Virus record (IMG/VR): IMGVR_UViG_3300047557_004034 | Coordinates: 1-64,000 of that record | DNA: 64,000 nt | Strand: one strand, 5' to 3' | Source of the DNA: a virus | Shown: in pieces, positions 49,101-58,386 of the stretch | Numbering within the stretch: the stretch's first letter is position 1 | Layout of the letters: the number at the start of each line of letters is the position of its first letter | Notes under the pieces: model-generated | Database searches by the model: none | What the model saw: only the letters and a program-made list of their open reading frames with translations | Told to the model about the DNA's origin: nothing | Position numbers and translations under genes: made by a program

Positions 49101-52100
49101 ATCGTATTTAGGTTGTTTTATCTTCGAAGTATCAAAATACCCAAAGTTCGATGCAGACCAAAATAATCTAGCTGAGCCATTGAATACCGCTTTGTTTCCT
49201 ACGAAGGTATAACCATTCGCTATTCCCTCGGGAGTTACCAAAGCTTCATTCGCCTCATTTATGTTTGCACCGAAAGACGGTACAACATACAACCTTTGTA
49301 TGTCACCAATTATCGGTGGTTGACACTCTTGTGTTTTTGCACTGAACTCGACATTTGCTGGAAGCAATACGCTCCAAGGATAAACGTTAAAAGTCGTGTC
49401 GTTAAGACCTCCTACGTTTTCTATATTTCCTCCTGGCAAATTAACAATCTGCAGCCCTCTATTCACGAGACTTTGTAATTCTTCGTTTGTATAATCCTTG
49501 AATAAGTCGTATCCATTGTAAAAAACGTTGAAGTCGTTTAAAACTTTGGGATAAAACCCTGGTTGTATTTTATATGTTGTGTTATTGTTTGCTTGGAGTT
49601 GGATGTCTATTATCTGTGATTTATCCTTATTACCACTTGTATTAGTAAAAGTATATTTTTTCCCTACATTTTTGGTGATTGGGTCGTAAGCCGAAACATA
49701 ATCGAAATCTTTCCAAGCCTCCGAAATAATATCTACACCTGTCTGTTTGTAAGTTTTATACCTATGCCAAATAGAACCAAACTTGAGAATCCACGCATAT
49801 GGTAATTTGTGAATCGCACCAAATTTCTTCATTACCGCAAACATATAATTCATATCGTCTATCTGAGATATTTGAGTAATTGTTTCCGATAAAGCATTGT
49901 TAGTCACAGAGGTAGATAGAGATTTCAGTTTTTCTCTCAAGGAAATCAAAGGTAATGAATTCAAGAAAAGATATGCCGCAACTTTATATGGTGTCTTATT
50001 ACCCCTTCTCCAATTATCAACACCTTGTAAAATTGAGTTTACAAAGAAGGGAGTGTTCAACATAGATGTTGTTGTTACAACAGGTAATCCTCTACCCCAA
50101 TAAAAAACCGCAGGTGAGTCAGTAAATGTTTTACCCACTGTCATTGGCAGTGTAGTCGGGATTGCTAAATTATAAAAGTTACTTAACTCGAAGTTGTTTT
50201 GGACAAGATTCGATTGGTTTTCCGGTGTTTGGAAGGCAAAGTTTGTAACAGGTCTATTAGTGTCGAAGTTCTTTAAATCAGTGAAATTCGATATTACATT
50301 TTGCTCTTTGTAAATTCTTAAACTTTCCGTTGTCTGATACCTTTTTGGAAAAATATTTGTGTTGTTTCCTACCAAGTTTGTTTCACACCATTTATCATCG
50401 GTAAATGGATATGTATCTATGATTGATAATACATTTGGTGTAGTATCAATAATCTTTTCTAGCTGAACCGAATACTTGGCTAAATTATTTTGTAACGTTG
50501 GTCCTATATCATTTAGTTCTCTAATTTCAAAAGAGTTTCTAAGATATCCGTTGATATATGGGGTTACAAAAAAATCTCTAATATATTGTTGATATAACCT
50601 ACCAGTACCTTGATTGGAAAAACTATATAAAGTATTTTGGTAATTTTGAGCAGTTATTTGATAATTTTTCAGTTTGTATGTTAAATAAGGTGAGCTTGTG
50701 CCCAAGCTTGTTTTGATGTTTTCACTTTCGTAGTTTGTTACTAATAGGTTCAACTCATCTTTTGATGTTCCTTGTACTCTACCTAAACCCGTATAAAAAG
50801 ATGTCAAATATTGTCTTTCCCAAATTTCATAAAAAAATTTAATCTCATCCTTATTTCTATACGCAATATTATTTTGAGGAAATTCTAATGAGTTTATATT
50901 CAACAAGTTTGTTTGCGAAGAATTTTCTAATGGTGGAGGTGCAATTGGTGATTGAAATTTTTGAGTTAGACCTTTCAGGTATTCTTCAACAAATTCCACT
51001 TCAGGCCAAACGTCGTATCTATTACCTTTGGTAACATCAACAACAGAAGGGTCCGCTAAATATTTCAACTGAAACTTACCCTTTTTGTCTTCATTCGTTT
51101 CGACAAAAAATTGTGGCCATGGGTATATTGGAATGTTCGAACTGTTCAAAGTTGAATTGGGTGAAGACCCTTCCACATTTTGTTTTGCGTCAGAACTTAC
51201 TGCCGCAGACTCGTTGTTTAAAATTGCACTTCTTCTGACTGGGTCGTTCCTCAAACTCCAAGATTTTGTATGAACTTCGTCCATTAGTCTAATGAAACCT
51301 TCTGTGGAAGCCATAATGATTGCTGAAATATTTCTTACAGTCGGTCTGAATCCTAAACCTATCTTATCATCCTCTAATTTTTTCGCAAGTGTTGCAGTAA
51401 TCTCAGATTCATAATCACTTAATTTTTTATTCGCTTGAGCTTCCATTGACCTTATATTATCTATAAAGGTTTGTAAGTTGAAAGTATTGTCGGATAAGAG
51501 TTGGGTTTTTCCTGAGTTTTGCTCTTTGACAAACTTAGGTAAAAGTGAAGGGATTATAAGGCTTAAAGCATCTTTATACTCCTTGGAGGTTTCATTCTCG
51601 AAGAAAACTCCTCTTTCCTTTAAAGTTTCTAAACCATCAATTTCCGCCAAATTAAGTTTTGGTTCTGTGAAAATATCTTTAGTGATTGGGTTATTTATGA
51701 CAGACTTAGAACTAACAACACCCAACGTTCCATTTTCCGCCAAAGCTTTATTATATTCTTTGATGTATTTTGTTAAATCACCAATAGCATCTGTTTTTGC
51801 TTGAGGTGAAAGGCCTTGTTTATAGGTAAATCTTTTCTGACCATCTTTCAGGACTATAGGATTTGGGTTCAAATATGTGTTGAACCATGAATCATTAGAT
51901 TGATATATTTTTTCATAGTATTTTGTGAGAGTTGATTTATAACTTCTACAATCTGTTAGTGGTTGAACATCAGCTTGAGTATATTGGGACATGATGTTTT
52001 TCTCGAATGTGTCTATTTTCTGAATTAGCTGATAGAATGTAATTTCGGGAAAGTCAGGCTCTATTAATCCTTTCGCCTTGTATTCACTGTATACTTGTGA

Positions 52101-53045
52101 TATCTTTTCATACCCCCTCTCACTTACCACCGAAGTAACAATATTTTGTTGGTTATTCGTTGGTGCGGAAGCACCCTTTCCGTTTACCGATTCTTGTTTG
52201 ACTTGACCAACAGTTGGGTTTGGGTTTACTGTTAAATCATATCTTTTGGAGTACATGTGTGGTGTTGCCAACAAATGACCCACTAAAATTTCGTTCAGAA
52301 TATTAAATTTATATCCTTTGAATTCCAAACTCACTTGGTAGTTACCACTGAACGAGTTAAACCTTGCATTAAATTTTTCTAAATTAAGTTGATATCTGAT
52401 TGCCTGTCCATAGTAACCCTTAAGGGTTAAATAGAAAGGTGGATAAGGTAAATTGAAAAATGCCGCATAAGGTGAATTATCACCCAATTGAAATAATGCT
52501 CGTCCTTGTACGTCTTCAAGTTCTATGGTAACACTTGGTATGAAGCTAAGTCCAACCCTAACATTTATACTTGTTATACCCAAAAGTCCATTATCTACTG
52601 CACCGTCAACTCCATTAGTAACAACACCAGCTTTATAAGATGCTGTTTTTTCTCTTGGGTTACCTTGTATTGTTTCTGTTGGTTGATTCACCCCCATACC
52701 ATTCAAACCTGTTTTTGGCGACTTACCTGTCGTATTCAAACCTGTCAATTCGTCGTAGTATGAAGTTGAAAAATAATCTTTTTCGTTAGGTGCCAAAAAA
52801 TTTATCTTGGCAATTGAAACTGTGGTTGCTGCGTTTTGAGGACTTCCACCTACAGCTAATTTTGTTCTTGGTAGTACTTCCGCCTCCAAATTACAAAACA
52901 TTACAAGATTCTCGTGGTCAACAAGTCTTTCCTGTATGTTACCATTCGCATCAATAGTTTTGTTGGGGTCAACTACAATGATGTTGTTGTAATCGAACTC
53001 AACCAAAATACCACCCGCGTTATCTGGAAGTAAGTTACCTACCAT
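46170..53045 (-). CDS. Giant baseplate hub protein, 2291 aa, with C-terminal IPT/TIG-like domain
   Basis: At residues about 140-270 the pattern GLSFIPSVTIELEDVQGRAL, LPYPPFYLTLKGYYGQ and NYQVSLEFKGYKFNILNEILVGHL suggests a gp27/gp44-type hub ring domain. Near 1885-1910 YMIQEVTHTITPGSFQTQFNGIRQ looks like the last strands of a hub beta-barrel. Residues about 1990-2150 form a helical domain (SMKAIIYSICYVSTFKENKF, NNYSAAINL, SPWAVFNTTDKFVEFLYERL) that faintly resembles phage lysozyme-like modules, and this is weak. Residues about 2208-2288 match an IPT/TIG fold (PPTITKFDPKSQ, PISLSGTNLLG). It overlaps the LysM gene by 11 bases. It is several times longer than T4 gp27 or gp5, so it may combine hub and spike functions. 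Confidence 0.72.
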   Translation of the reverse strand: MVGNLLPDNAGGILVEFDYNNIIVVDPNKTIDANGNIQERLVDHENLVMFCNLEAEVLPRTKLAVGGSPQNAATTVSIAKINFLAPNEKDYFSTSYYDELTGLNTTGKSPKTGLNGMGVNQPTETIQGNPREKTASYKAGVVTNGVDGAVDNGLLGITSINVRVGLSFIPSVTIELEDVQGRALFQLGDNSPYAAFFNLPYPPFYLTLKGYYGQAIRYQLNLEKFNARFNSFSGNYQVSLEFKGYKFNILNEILVGHLLATPHMYSKRYDLTVNPNPTVGQVKQESVNGKGASAPTNNQQNIVTSVVSERGYEKISQVYSEYKAKGLIEPDFPEITFYQLIQKIDTFEKNIMSQYTQADVQPLTDCRSYKSTLTKYYEKIYQSNDSWFNTYLNPNPIVLKDGQKRFTYKQGLSPQAKTDAIGDLTKYIKEYNKALAENGTLGVVSSKSVINNPITKDIFTEPKLNLAEIDGLETLKERGVFFENETSKEYKDALSLIIPSLLPKFVKEQNSGKTQLLSDNTFNLQTFIDNIRSMEAQANKKLSDYESEITATLAKKLEDDKIGLGFRPTVRNISAIIMASTEGFIRLMDEVHTKSWSLRNDPVRRSAILNNESAAVSSDAKQNVEGSSPNSTLNSSNIPIYPWPQFFVETNEDKKGKFQLKYLADPSVVDVTKGNRYDVWPEVEFVEEYLKGLTQKFQSPIAPPPLENSSQTNLLNINSLEFPQNNIAYRNKDEIKFFYEIWERQYLTSFYTGLGRVQGTSKDELNLLVTNYESENIKTSLGTSSPYLTYKLKNYQITAQNYQNTLYSFSNQGTGRLYQQYIRDFFVTPYINGYLRNSFEIRELNDIGPTLQNNLAKYSVQLEKIIDTTPNVLSIIDTYPFTDDKWCETNLVGNNTNIFPKRYQTTESLRIYKEQNVISNFTDLKNFDTNRPVTNFAFQTPENQSNLVQNNFELSNFYNLAIPTTLPMTVGKTFTDSPAVFYWGRGLPVVTTTSMLNTPFFVNSILQGVDNWRRGNKTPYKVAAYLFLNSLPLISLREKLKSLSTSVTNNALSETITQISQIDDMNYMFAVMKKFGAIHKLPYAWILKFGSIWHRYKTYKQTGVDIISEAWKDFDYVSAYDPITKNVGKKYTFTNTSGNKDKSQIIDIQLQANNNTTYKIQPGFYPKVLNDFNVFYNGYDLFKDYTNEELQSLVNRGLQIVNLPGGNIENVGGLNDTTFNVYPWSVLLPANVEFSAKTQECQPPIIGDIQRLYVVPSFGANINEANEALVTPEGIANGYTFVGNKAVFNGSARLFWSASNFGYFDTSKIKQPKYDEYLNTYQPNAIDMVPFRFSELENYMKIDDVFGVFEKNILDRFEEEFLNFSKPISDITDTSIASYNNFASEANDVFRNFQLLFKNMMLVKPNTSNIPQETFFTKTIGEQFDVVNNQLTTFMEYDIVFKYGNPSEYNRRIFASFLSHNTTPQLVDPINFEPYVKGSLPTTGGITLGLSKQQYPKEWLELELQVGFSTIEALRYKDQGSYITDFFIDNNIKFSVPNIQILAPIIKMYATQKLQSITVAGFRVRLQQYIDQCQSLQDLFINSVMNNLRQNLSGQSQVQETTKQSVVDGQQSKVTIYETFKALNDKWIAGGDYESKTIFEDILFLDRASRNIGDDLLIDVFRLKSMLSTSSMNEIMSVYTLLAGILIDNNFSIMNLPAYVNFYNVQDVDGISNRKPEGTLNFANNLWGTFLSVDYRDSGPKMVCFFTGKPSNYLELPDNNYYRFKTDAFDLRRASDNPLVENQQGKTDWGLSNKCVGFNVDIGVRNQNIFYSFQVGQDSGKATAEAISQVYNMSTLASGLGNATQNVGLYNLYNQRSYPCTVVAVGNAMIQPTMYFNLRHVPMFNGPYMIQEVTHTITPGSFQTQFNGIRQAVFDYPQIDKYLQSINQNLLTKVEALIKNSSEKPSVPPTTDQGKADKKVSDAKQSPSPENSCVNNVDLVYLNNQFVSTKFVATNITPEQMITSINDVLIKKNVTDISMKAIIYSICYVSTFKENKFMGYGNNYSAAINLSENFSPTYNDYFEKTYMCVKNKLRDSPWAVFNTTDKFVEFLYERLRQRRNLIEKEGLWLFYNCYYPNTKSSVSEPFFYSGRRTNDNIKQNGARLEAGLNSFNQLATNTSLGIQQIDVRKLIDGTVGTNDPERQNNPTNNQGTSTSGKPKCLPPTITKFDPKSQTTSGVIQPISLSGTNLLGNTQVFLNENKVTIQSINATGITFTPITKVSGKIKIITSGGTVESTDTYVFVNNSSATTTR

Positions 53046-53358
53046 AATAATAAAAATAATTTTCTAATGCACCTTTATAGTCTTGTAATGATGGTAGAAG
53101 AGGAAAAGGAATTGTCAATATTGCACCGTCAGGTATATAATTTTCCAAACCTCCATACTGTGGATTTGCTTGTAAAATAAGCCAACCAAAAAAGGGACTA
53201 CCATAAAAATCTTGAGAAACCTTATCAAGTCTGCTTCTACCGACCTTATAAATAAAAGTCTTGTCTGATGGTTTATTTGGTAGATAAACAAATGGCACAA
53301 CGGTCTGTTGTCCGTTGATTAGAAAATCCGTGTATCTGTTATAATATGCGAATGGCAT
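53035..53358 (-). CDS. gp53: LysM-containing baseplate protein, gp53-like
   Basis: A 107-aa protein in which residues about 38-88 form a LysM fold: FIYKVGRSRLDKVSQDFYGSPFFGWLILQANPQ followed by YIPDGAILTIPFP. The N-terminus MPFAYYNRYTDFLINGQQ and the terminal YKGALENYFYYYGR are aromatic-rich. T4 gp53 and the LysM proteins of other contractile tails clamp wedge proteins to the hub, so a structural role is more likely than peptidoglycan binding. It is embedded between the tube-initiator and hub genes with overlaps of 1 and 11 bases, implying tight co-expression. Confidence 0.85.
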   Translation of the reverse strand: MPFAYYNRYTDFLINGQQTVVPFVYLPNKPSDKTFIYKVGRSRLDKVSQDFYGSPFFGWLILQANPQYGGLENYIPDGAILTIPFPLLPSLQDYKGALENYFYYYGR

Positions 53359-56300
53359 TAGTTAAATTTTGTTTTTGTTATTACGATTGGTCCTTGACTA
53401 TCGTTGAAGGTTTGATTATTAGTGTTTGTCGCTGGTAGTATAAGTGAATTAATAAGTGTTTTTCTATTTGACATCAAAATATCTTCTGTCGTATTTCCTG
53501 GTTCGTTAGTGAAAGTCATATCTCTAACTTGTGTTTTATCAACTTCCACAAAATTTATAAAGTTTTGTAGTTGGTTTGTTTCCATATAATTTAAAAATTC
53601 TAACGCTGCCTTATTTTGTTTTTCGAAGGCAGGTTTTGCCTTTCCTAACCAATAAGCATCAAATTCTTTTTGCAAATCTTTATCAACGTCTTCCAAAAGT
53701 TTTGCATTACTCAAAATATTACCAATCATTTCATTTTTGAATGTCTCATATTTTTTACTATCAGTGACATCTGTACTCAGTATTGTATATTCTCTCCTAA
53801 AACTTTGACTATTAAATTCGGAACCTGTTCCAATTGCCCTGAATGTATCATTTTCTGAAGCTGAATTCTCTCCAGTTTCAGGAAGAATTACCAAATTGTT
53901 ATATGGTTTACCCTCGAAAGTGAAAGTATATTTATTATTTAGTTTTGCAAGATATTGATTCAGACTTGTTTTAATTTTCACACCATCCGTTGTGAGACCA
54001 TTTAGTGTTGTACTTCCTGATGTATAATAAACAACTGGGTCTTTACCATTTGGTTGATACCCGTCTGAACCGGTTTGAGTTGGTGTTCCATAGGTAATAA
54101 TATTATATCTCGCAATAAGGTTATTGTAACTTGTTTGTTGGTTTGTTAATCCCTGTATTACTGTGAATACTGAATTTGTAAACGTATTTTTTTTCCTATT
54201 TAAAGTGTCTTTATAATTATTTTTTAAAGTTCGTAATACTTTTTTCGAAAAGTTTTTTACGTCCATATATTTCAAGAAATCATCTTGGTCTGATTCAATA
54301 TCAGCCAAATATTTTTGGAAAATAGTATCGACTCTTTTCTGAATCACGGAAGGTTTTCCGTATAGGAAAGTATCAACACCGGAACCTATTATTATTTCTC
54401 CTTTAGTATAATTTCTACCTAAAGTCGCTTGTTGTCTAATTGACTCGTTGTATTGTGCTAAAATTTCTTTGTTCTTGTTCATGATGTCTCTGAAATAATT
54501 CTGAGTACCTTCAACAAAATCAGACATGAATTTTGTGTATGAGGTAACTCCGCTTACTCCGTTTGGAGTGGAAACACTTTGAACAATATTACCAATAGTC
54601 GTTGAATTACTTTGACCAGGGTTATTTTGAACTTGGTTCTGTGTTGGTGGTGCTTGTTGTCCGTAGAGTGAAGCGAACTCAGCATCAAGACTTGCCAAAC
54701 TTTCTGTATCAGTTGCTTCAGCTCTGTCGTCATAAACCTCGGTGTTAGCATAGTAATTAAACGTGAGTGCATTCTGTATTTTATCTACCGCATCTTTGAT
54801 TCCACTTCCACCGACAAACTTGAAACCTAATGTAACATTTGCAATCATTGGTTGAACTCCGATACCTTCTGGATTTAAATCCAAACTTTCATACTGTAAT
54901 TGCAATGACTCAGGTATAATTTTAGTATTATAAAAATCTCCCACTCTTAAGACTAGTACAGGTGGTGTACCAAAAGCAGTATTCACCGCATTACTATAAT
55001 CTAAAACCTGTTTTCCATTTACTGATTTTATTGTCGGTATCGTGTCACCAGGTCTCATGCATTGATTCAAGAATGTTAGTCTCGAATTCAATCCTTCGGG
55101 TGTTGTTGAGTGGAAACCGGGGTGAAAGAACTTTAATTTGTCTTTCAAATTATCATAAACCATGGGAGTGTCTTCTTTGATACTTTCGAAATAATCACAT
55201 TCTGTGAGTAAAAGTCTTAAAACTCTTTTGGACAAATTATCGGCAAGCCTTGTTCTTTGGACCTCAACAGTTTCTGTTGTAGTTTGTTGTGTTATTTGTT
55301 GTACCGACTGTGTAGTTGTCGTAACCTGTGGCTGAGTGTTTGTAGGTTGTGTGTCAGTTATTCCCTGTTGTATCGGTGTTATTTTCACATTAGAAATCAA
55401 AACTCTTCTACAAGCCATAGCGTTGACTGTATATATTTTTTTTGTTGCCGCCTGACTATCTTTAGTGTCTTCTTTACAGTTGTATTTTACAGATTCCTTA
55501 TTAATCATTTTGGTGGTGACCTCACCTTCTTCCCCTAATGCGACTGAGTCGTTGAAAGTTATTCCACCTTTAATTAATTCCCCTAAAGGTTTCTTACCAG
55601 TAACAGATGGATAACCTAAAATAAATTTCTTGACTGATTCATTTCTTCTTTCAGAAAGACTTTTATTGTATGCCACACTTGCCGGTGCTGAAGCTGTTCC
55701 TGATAAGGTAAAATTAATAGATTCAATTTGTGCAGCGTTTTCATAAATTTTATCTAATTGCTTCGAAATTTCACTATAATTATTTTTTATTACTTCAGTG
55801 AAAAATGTTTCAACAACACTTGGGTTCGATGTGTATGGTGTGGTTTGATTTGGTGCTTCTTTTACATACGTAGGTTCCTGCTTTTCATAATCATTATAGT
55901 AATTTTTAAAACTAGTTACATTCCCTTTTGGAATATCATTATCGAAATAGAATCCTTGACCTCTCAATGCTTCTTCGATAGGAGCAACTGAAAGAGATGG
56001 ATTTGCCACTTTTTGATTATTGATATCTGAACTTGTATTTACCCCTGTCTGAACGTCTCTCTTAATCCAATCTACCTGTTCTTTTGTAAGTTGTTTCGAA
56101 TCTAATTCAGTTTGTATGACATATAAATCGTTCGGATTTGCCAAAGGATATCTTTTAGCCAGCTCATACAAATCGTATTTCACACAACCAGCAAAGAAAG
56201 ATTCTAATAAACTATTAATTTTATCTCTGTTTGTTTCATTATTTAAAACTTTGTTAACGACTAAATTCAAAACTGATGGATGGTCAACAACTATTTTCCA

Positions 56301-58346
56301 TGAAAGACTACCTCCCCTACTTGTGTTACTATAAGTGTATATTGGTTCAGGTCTTCCGATGAAACTCGAATCTTTCCATGAAGCATTTGTACTTTCACTG
56401 AAAGTTAGTCCATATGGTGGAAACCACATGATTCTACCTCCGTTAGGTCCTCTTTCACACACCGGTAAGTCAGAATAAGTAAATCCGGGTTTGGAAGAAC
56501 TTCTCCATGCTAAATTTTCCAAAGAGAACATATATTTCTTTACATGACCATCTGTGTCAGGATTTCCGACTAAATTTGTCGAATCAGCAGTACCATCTTT
56601 CCTGTTTGGGTAAATGTTTAAATTGTATGTACTATCTAAAACAGAATATGAAATCTTTCTGTTTTGTGTGGTTATACCTTCTGTTTTTTGTAAGTTACTA
56701 AAATTTAGATATGGTATATCTTTAGCAAACACTCTACAATATTCCACTCCTCTCTCCTGTCCAATTGCACCTGTATATTTTATAACTCTTGAACCTTTAG
56801 TTAATTCTTTATATCCATCATTGAATACTTTACTAACTTGGTCTATAGCATTCCCAACGTGTTGTAGTCTTCTCCCTCCAGCTGGTTGACTATCAATGAG
56901 CTTCTGTGTGTCATCTAAGATTGAACCTTCCCTAAATTGAAGGTTATTCGATTCTGTATTTACATAAGATGATGGTCTGAAATTTTCATCAATATCTAAA
57001 ATCTCTCCTCCAATACCAACTTTTTTACCAGCATTTGCCCTATACTTAGGTGATACCCAAGTGAATCCTCCTTCAATACCACCACCATTGCTATAGGTTG
57101 GTCCATTTGCACCTAACTTAACTTCTCTCGAAGGTCCTTCGTATAATTGGGCGAGTTCTTGGGGTCCGTATACAGGTGATTGTACTTCTCTTGCAAAGTT
57201 GTCAACGGGTAAATCACCGCCCGGTGAGAAAACTCTTGATGGTTCCGATGTTATAGAACCAATATAGTAATTACTATTATTTGTGTTTGTTCCAACTATG
57301 ACACCACCAAGTCTATCGAAAATAGACCTGTTGTATCCAGGTTTAAATCTGTTATAATCTAAGTTACCAAATAACCTGGATTTCTGACCACCACCTGTAT
57401 TTTCTAAAAAAATTTGAGAACCTGTTTTAGTTCCACCTAATAATCTATTAAAAAACTTTCCTGTAGTACTTCTTCTAAAAGCGTTACCTAGTTGTTGTAT
57501 TGTTGTTGGTTGTCCAATTTGTATTGAAGGGTCAAAGTAAGACCCGGGTATTGGCGAAAGTGGAATGATTGAACCGGCCAATCTTAATGCGAAATCTGTT
57601 GCAGCTAAAATTGGACCGGCCGGAACTGTAATTTGATAGTTAGGCTCAATCACAGGTATTCTACCTGTCAATAAACTAAGAACATCTGTTCCACTTCTAA
57701 CATTGAAAATGTTAATCCTTCCTGTTGTCCTTTGTATTATTTCCCTACCAATCCTTGTCTCAAACTCTTTTCTTAGGATTGTAGCTCCGAGTCTAGCAAT
57801 GTATGAGTCAGAACTTAGTAGTCCGTTACTACCCAGAGGGTCTGGAGACAAAAGTATGGATACTGGATTGTATGATGATGGGTTAAAAGTTGAGGGATAT
57901 GGTTGTCCATTAGTTGCTCGGTTGTTATTTAGTTGAACTGTCTCGAGTGTTGCAATATATTCTCCCGCATCTGTAACGTCATTTGGGAATGAGTAAGCGT
58001 TGACACTTTTCCATCTTTTAGCCTCTATTGGTGCTTGGTCTAAGATATTAGCATCTTGATAACCATATTCTCCCTCGTTTGATTTCGTACCGTTGAGAGA
58101 ACCTGGGTCGGGAACTTGTTTGTACCCTCCCTCTGCTCCGTATTGATTGTTTTTATAAAGTTGTTGAGCGAACCTCGGTTCGTCTATGAGAACATCAGGT
58201 GAGTCTATTACCGCAGAGTCTGATAGGGTTGTATCGTAGTCTATTGGTGGCGTAATTCTACTTGGTGACTTTGGATAAGGCACAAGGTTCTTTACGATAA
58301 TTTTTTTTCTGAATGACTCAGAGTTTACGAGTAATGGACTTGCCAT
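53358..58346 (-). CDS. Tail-tube initiator (gp48/gp54-like) fused to an OmpA-like domain, 1662 aa
   Basis: Residues about 640-690 read MWFPPYGLTFSESTN, SFIGRPEPIYTYSNT and GGSLSWKIVVDHPSV. This is the tube-like beta domain of gp48/gp54-type baseplate cap proteins. Residues about 790-960 resemble an OmpA C-terminal domain: GQGFYFDNDIPKG, then INFTLSGTASAPASVAYNKSLSERRNESVKKFI and, after an insertion, MACRRVLISNVKI. A Gln/Thr-rich linker (about 975-1010) leads to a second beta region with PPVLVLRVGDFYNTKIIPESLQLQYES, again tube-protein-like. The C-terminal part is helical. It lies between tape measure and gp53. It is far longer than gp48 (364 aa) or gp54 (320 aa), so it may merge both plus peptidoglycan-contact parts. 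Confidence 0.75.
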   Translation of the reverse strand: MASPLLVNSESFRKKIIVKNLVPYPKSPSRITPPIDYDTTLSDSAVIDSPDVLIDEPRFAQQLYKNNQYGAEGGYKQVPDPGSLNGTKSNEGEYGYQDANILDQAPIEAKRWKSVNAYSFPNDVTDAGEYIATLETVQLNNNRATNGQPYPSTFNPSSYNPVSILLSPDPLGSNGLLSSDSYIARLGATILRKEFETRIGREIIQRTTGRINIFNVRSGTDVLSLLTGRIPVIEPNYQITVPAGPILAATDFALRLAGSIIPLSPIPGSYFDPSIQIGQPTTIQQLGNAFRRSTTGKFFNRLLGGTKTGSQIFLENTGGGQKSRLFGNLDYNRFKPGYNRSIFDRLGGVIVGTNTNNSNYYIGSITSEPSRVFSPGGDLPVDNFAREVQSPVYGPQELAQLYEGPSREVKLGANGPTYSNGGGIEGGFTWVSPKYRANAGKKVGIGGEILDIDENFRPSSYVNTESNNLQFREGSILDDTQKLIDSQPAGGRRLQHVGNAIDQVSKVFNDGYKELTKGSRVIKYTGAIGQERGVEYCRVFAKDIPYLNFSNLQKTEGITTQNRKISYSVLDSTYNLNIYPNRKDGTADSTNLVGNPDTDGHVKKYMFSLENLAWRSSSKPGFTYSDLPVCERGPNGGRIMWFPPYGLTFSESTNASWKDSSFIGRPEPIYTYSNTSRGGSLSWKIVVDHPSVLNLVVNKVLNNETNRDKINSLLESFFAGCVKYDLYELAKRYPLANPNDLYVIQTELDSKQLTKEQVDWIKRDVQTGVNTSSDINNQKVANPSLSVAPIEEALRGQGFYFDNDIPKGNVTSFKNYYNDYEKQEPTYVKEAPNQTTPYTSNPSVVETFFTEVIKNNYSEISKQLDKIYENAAQIESINFTLSGTASAPASVAYNKSLSERRNESVKKFILGYPSVTGKKPLGELIKGGITFNDSVALGEEGEVTTKMINKESVKYNCKEDTKDSQAATKKIYTVNAMACRRVLISNVKITPIQQGITDTQPTNTQPQVTTTTQSVQQITQQTTTETVEVQRTRLADNLSKRVLRLLLTECDYFESIKEDTPMVYDNLKDKLKFFHPGFHSTTPEGLNSRLTFLNQCMRPGDTIPTIKSVNGKQVLDYSNAVNTAFGTPPVLVLRVGDFYNTKIIPESLQLQYESLDLNPEGIGVQPMIANVTLGFKFVGGSGIKDAVDKIQNALTFNYYANTEVYDDRAEATDTESLASLDAEFASLYGQQAPPTQNQVQNNPGQSNSTTIGNIVQSVSTPNGVSGVTSYTKFMSDFVEGTQNYFRDIMNKNKEILAQYNESIRQQATLGRNYTKGEIIIGSGVDTFLYGKPSVIQKRVDTIFQKYLADIESDQDDFLKYMDVKNFSKKVLRTLKNNYKDTLNRKKNTFTNSVFTVIQGLTNQQTSYNNLIARYNIITYGTPTQTGSDGYQPNGKDPVVYYTSGSTTLNGLTTDGVKIKTSLNQYLAKLNNKYTFTFEGKPYNNLVILPETGENSASENDTFRAIGTGSEFNSQSFRREYTILSTDVTDSKKYETFKNEMIGNILSNAKLLEDVDKDLQKEFDAYWLGKAKPAFEKQNKAALEFLNYMETNQLQNFINFVEVDKTQVRDMTFTNEPGNTTEDILMSNRKTLINSLILPATNTNNQTFNDSQGPIVITKTKFN

Positions 58347-58360
58347 TTATTTCTTTTATA

Positions 58361-58367
58361 ATAAATA
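58361..58367 (-). promoter_or_regulatory. TATTTAT motif before the 1662-aa gene
   Basis: Coding-strand TATTTAT in a 40-base gap, 14 bases before the ATG at 58346. Confidence 0.38.
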
Positions 58368-58386
58368 GATTCTTTGAAACTTTTTA

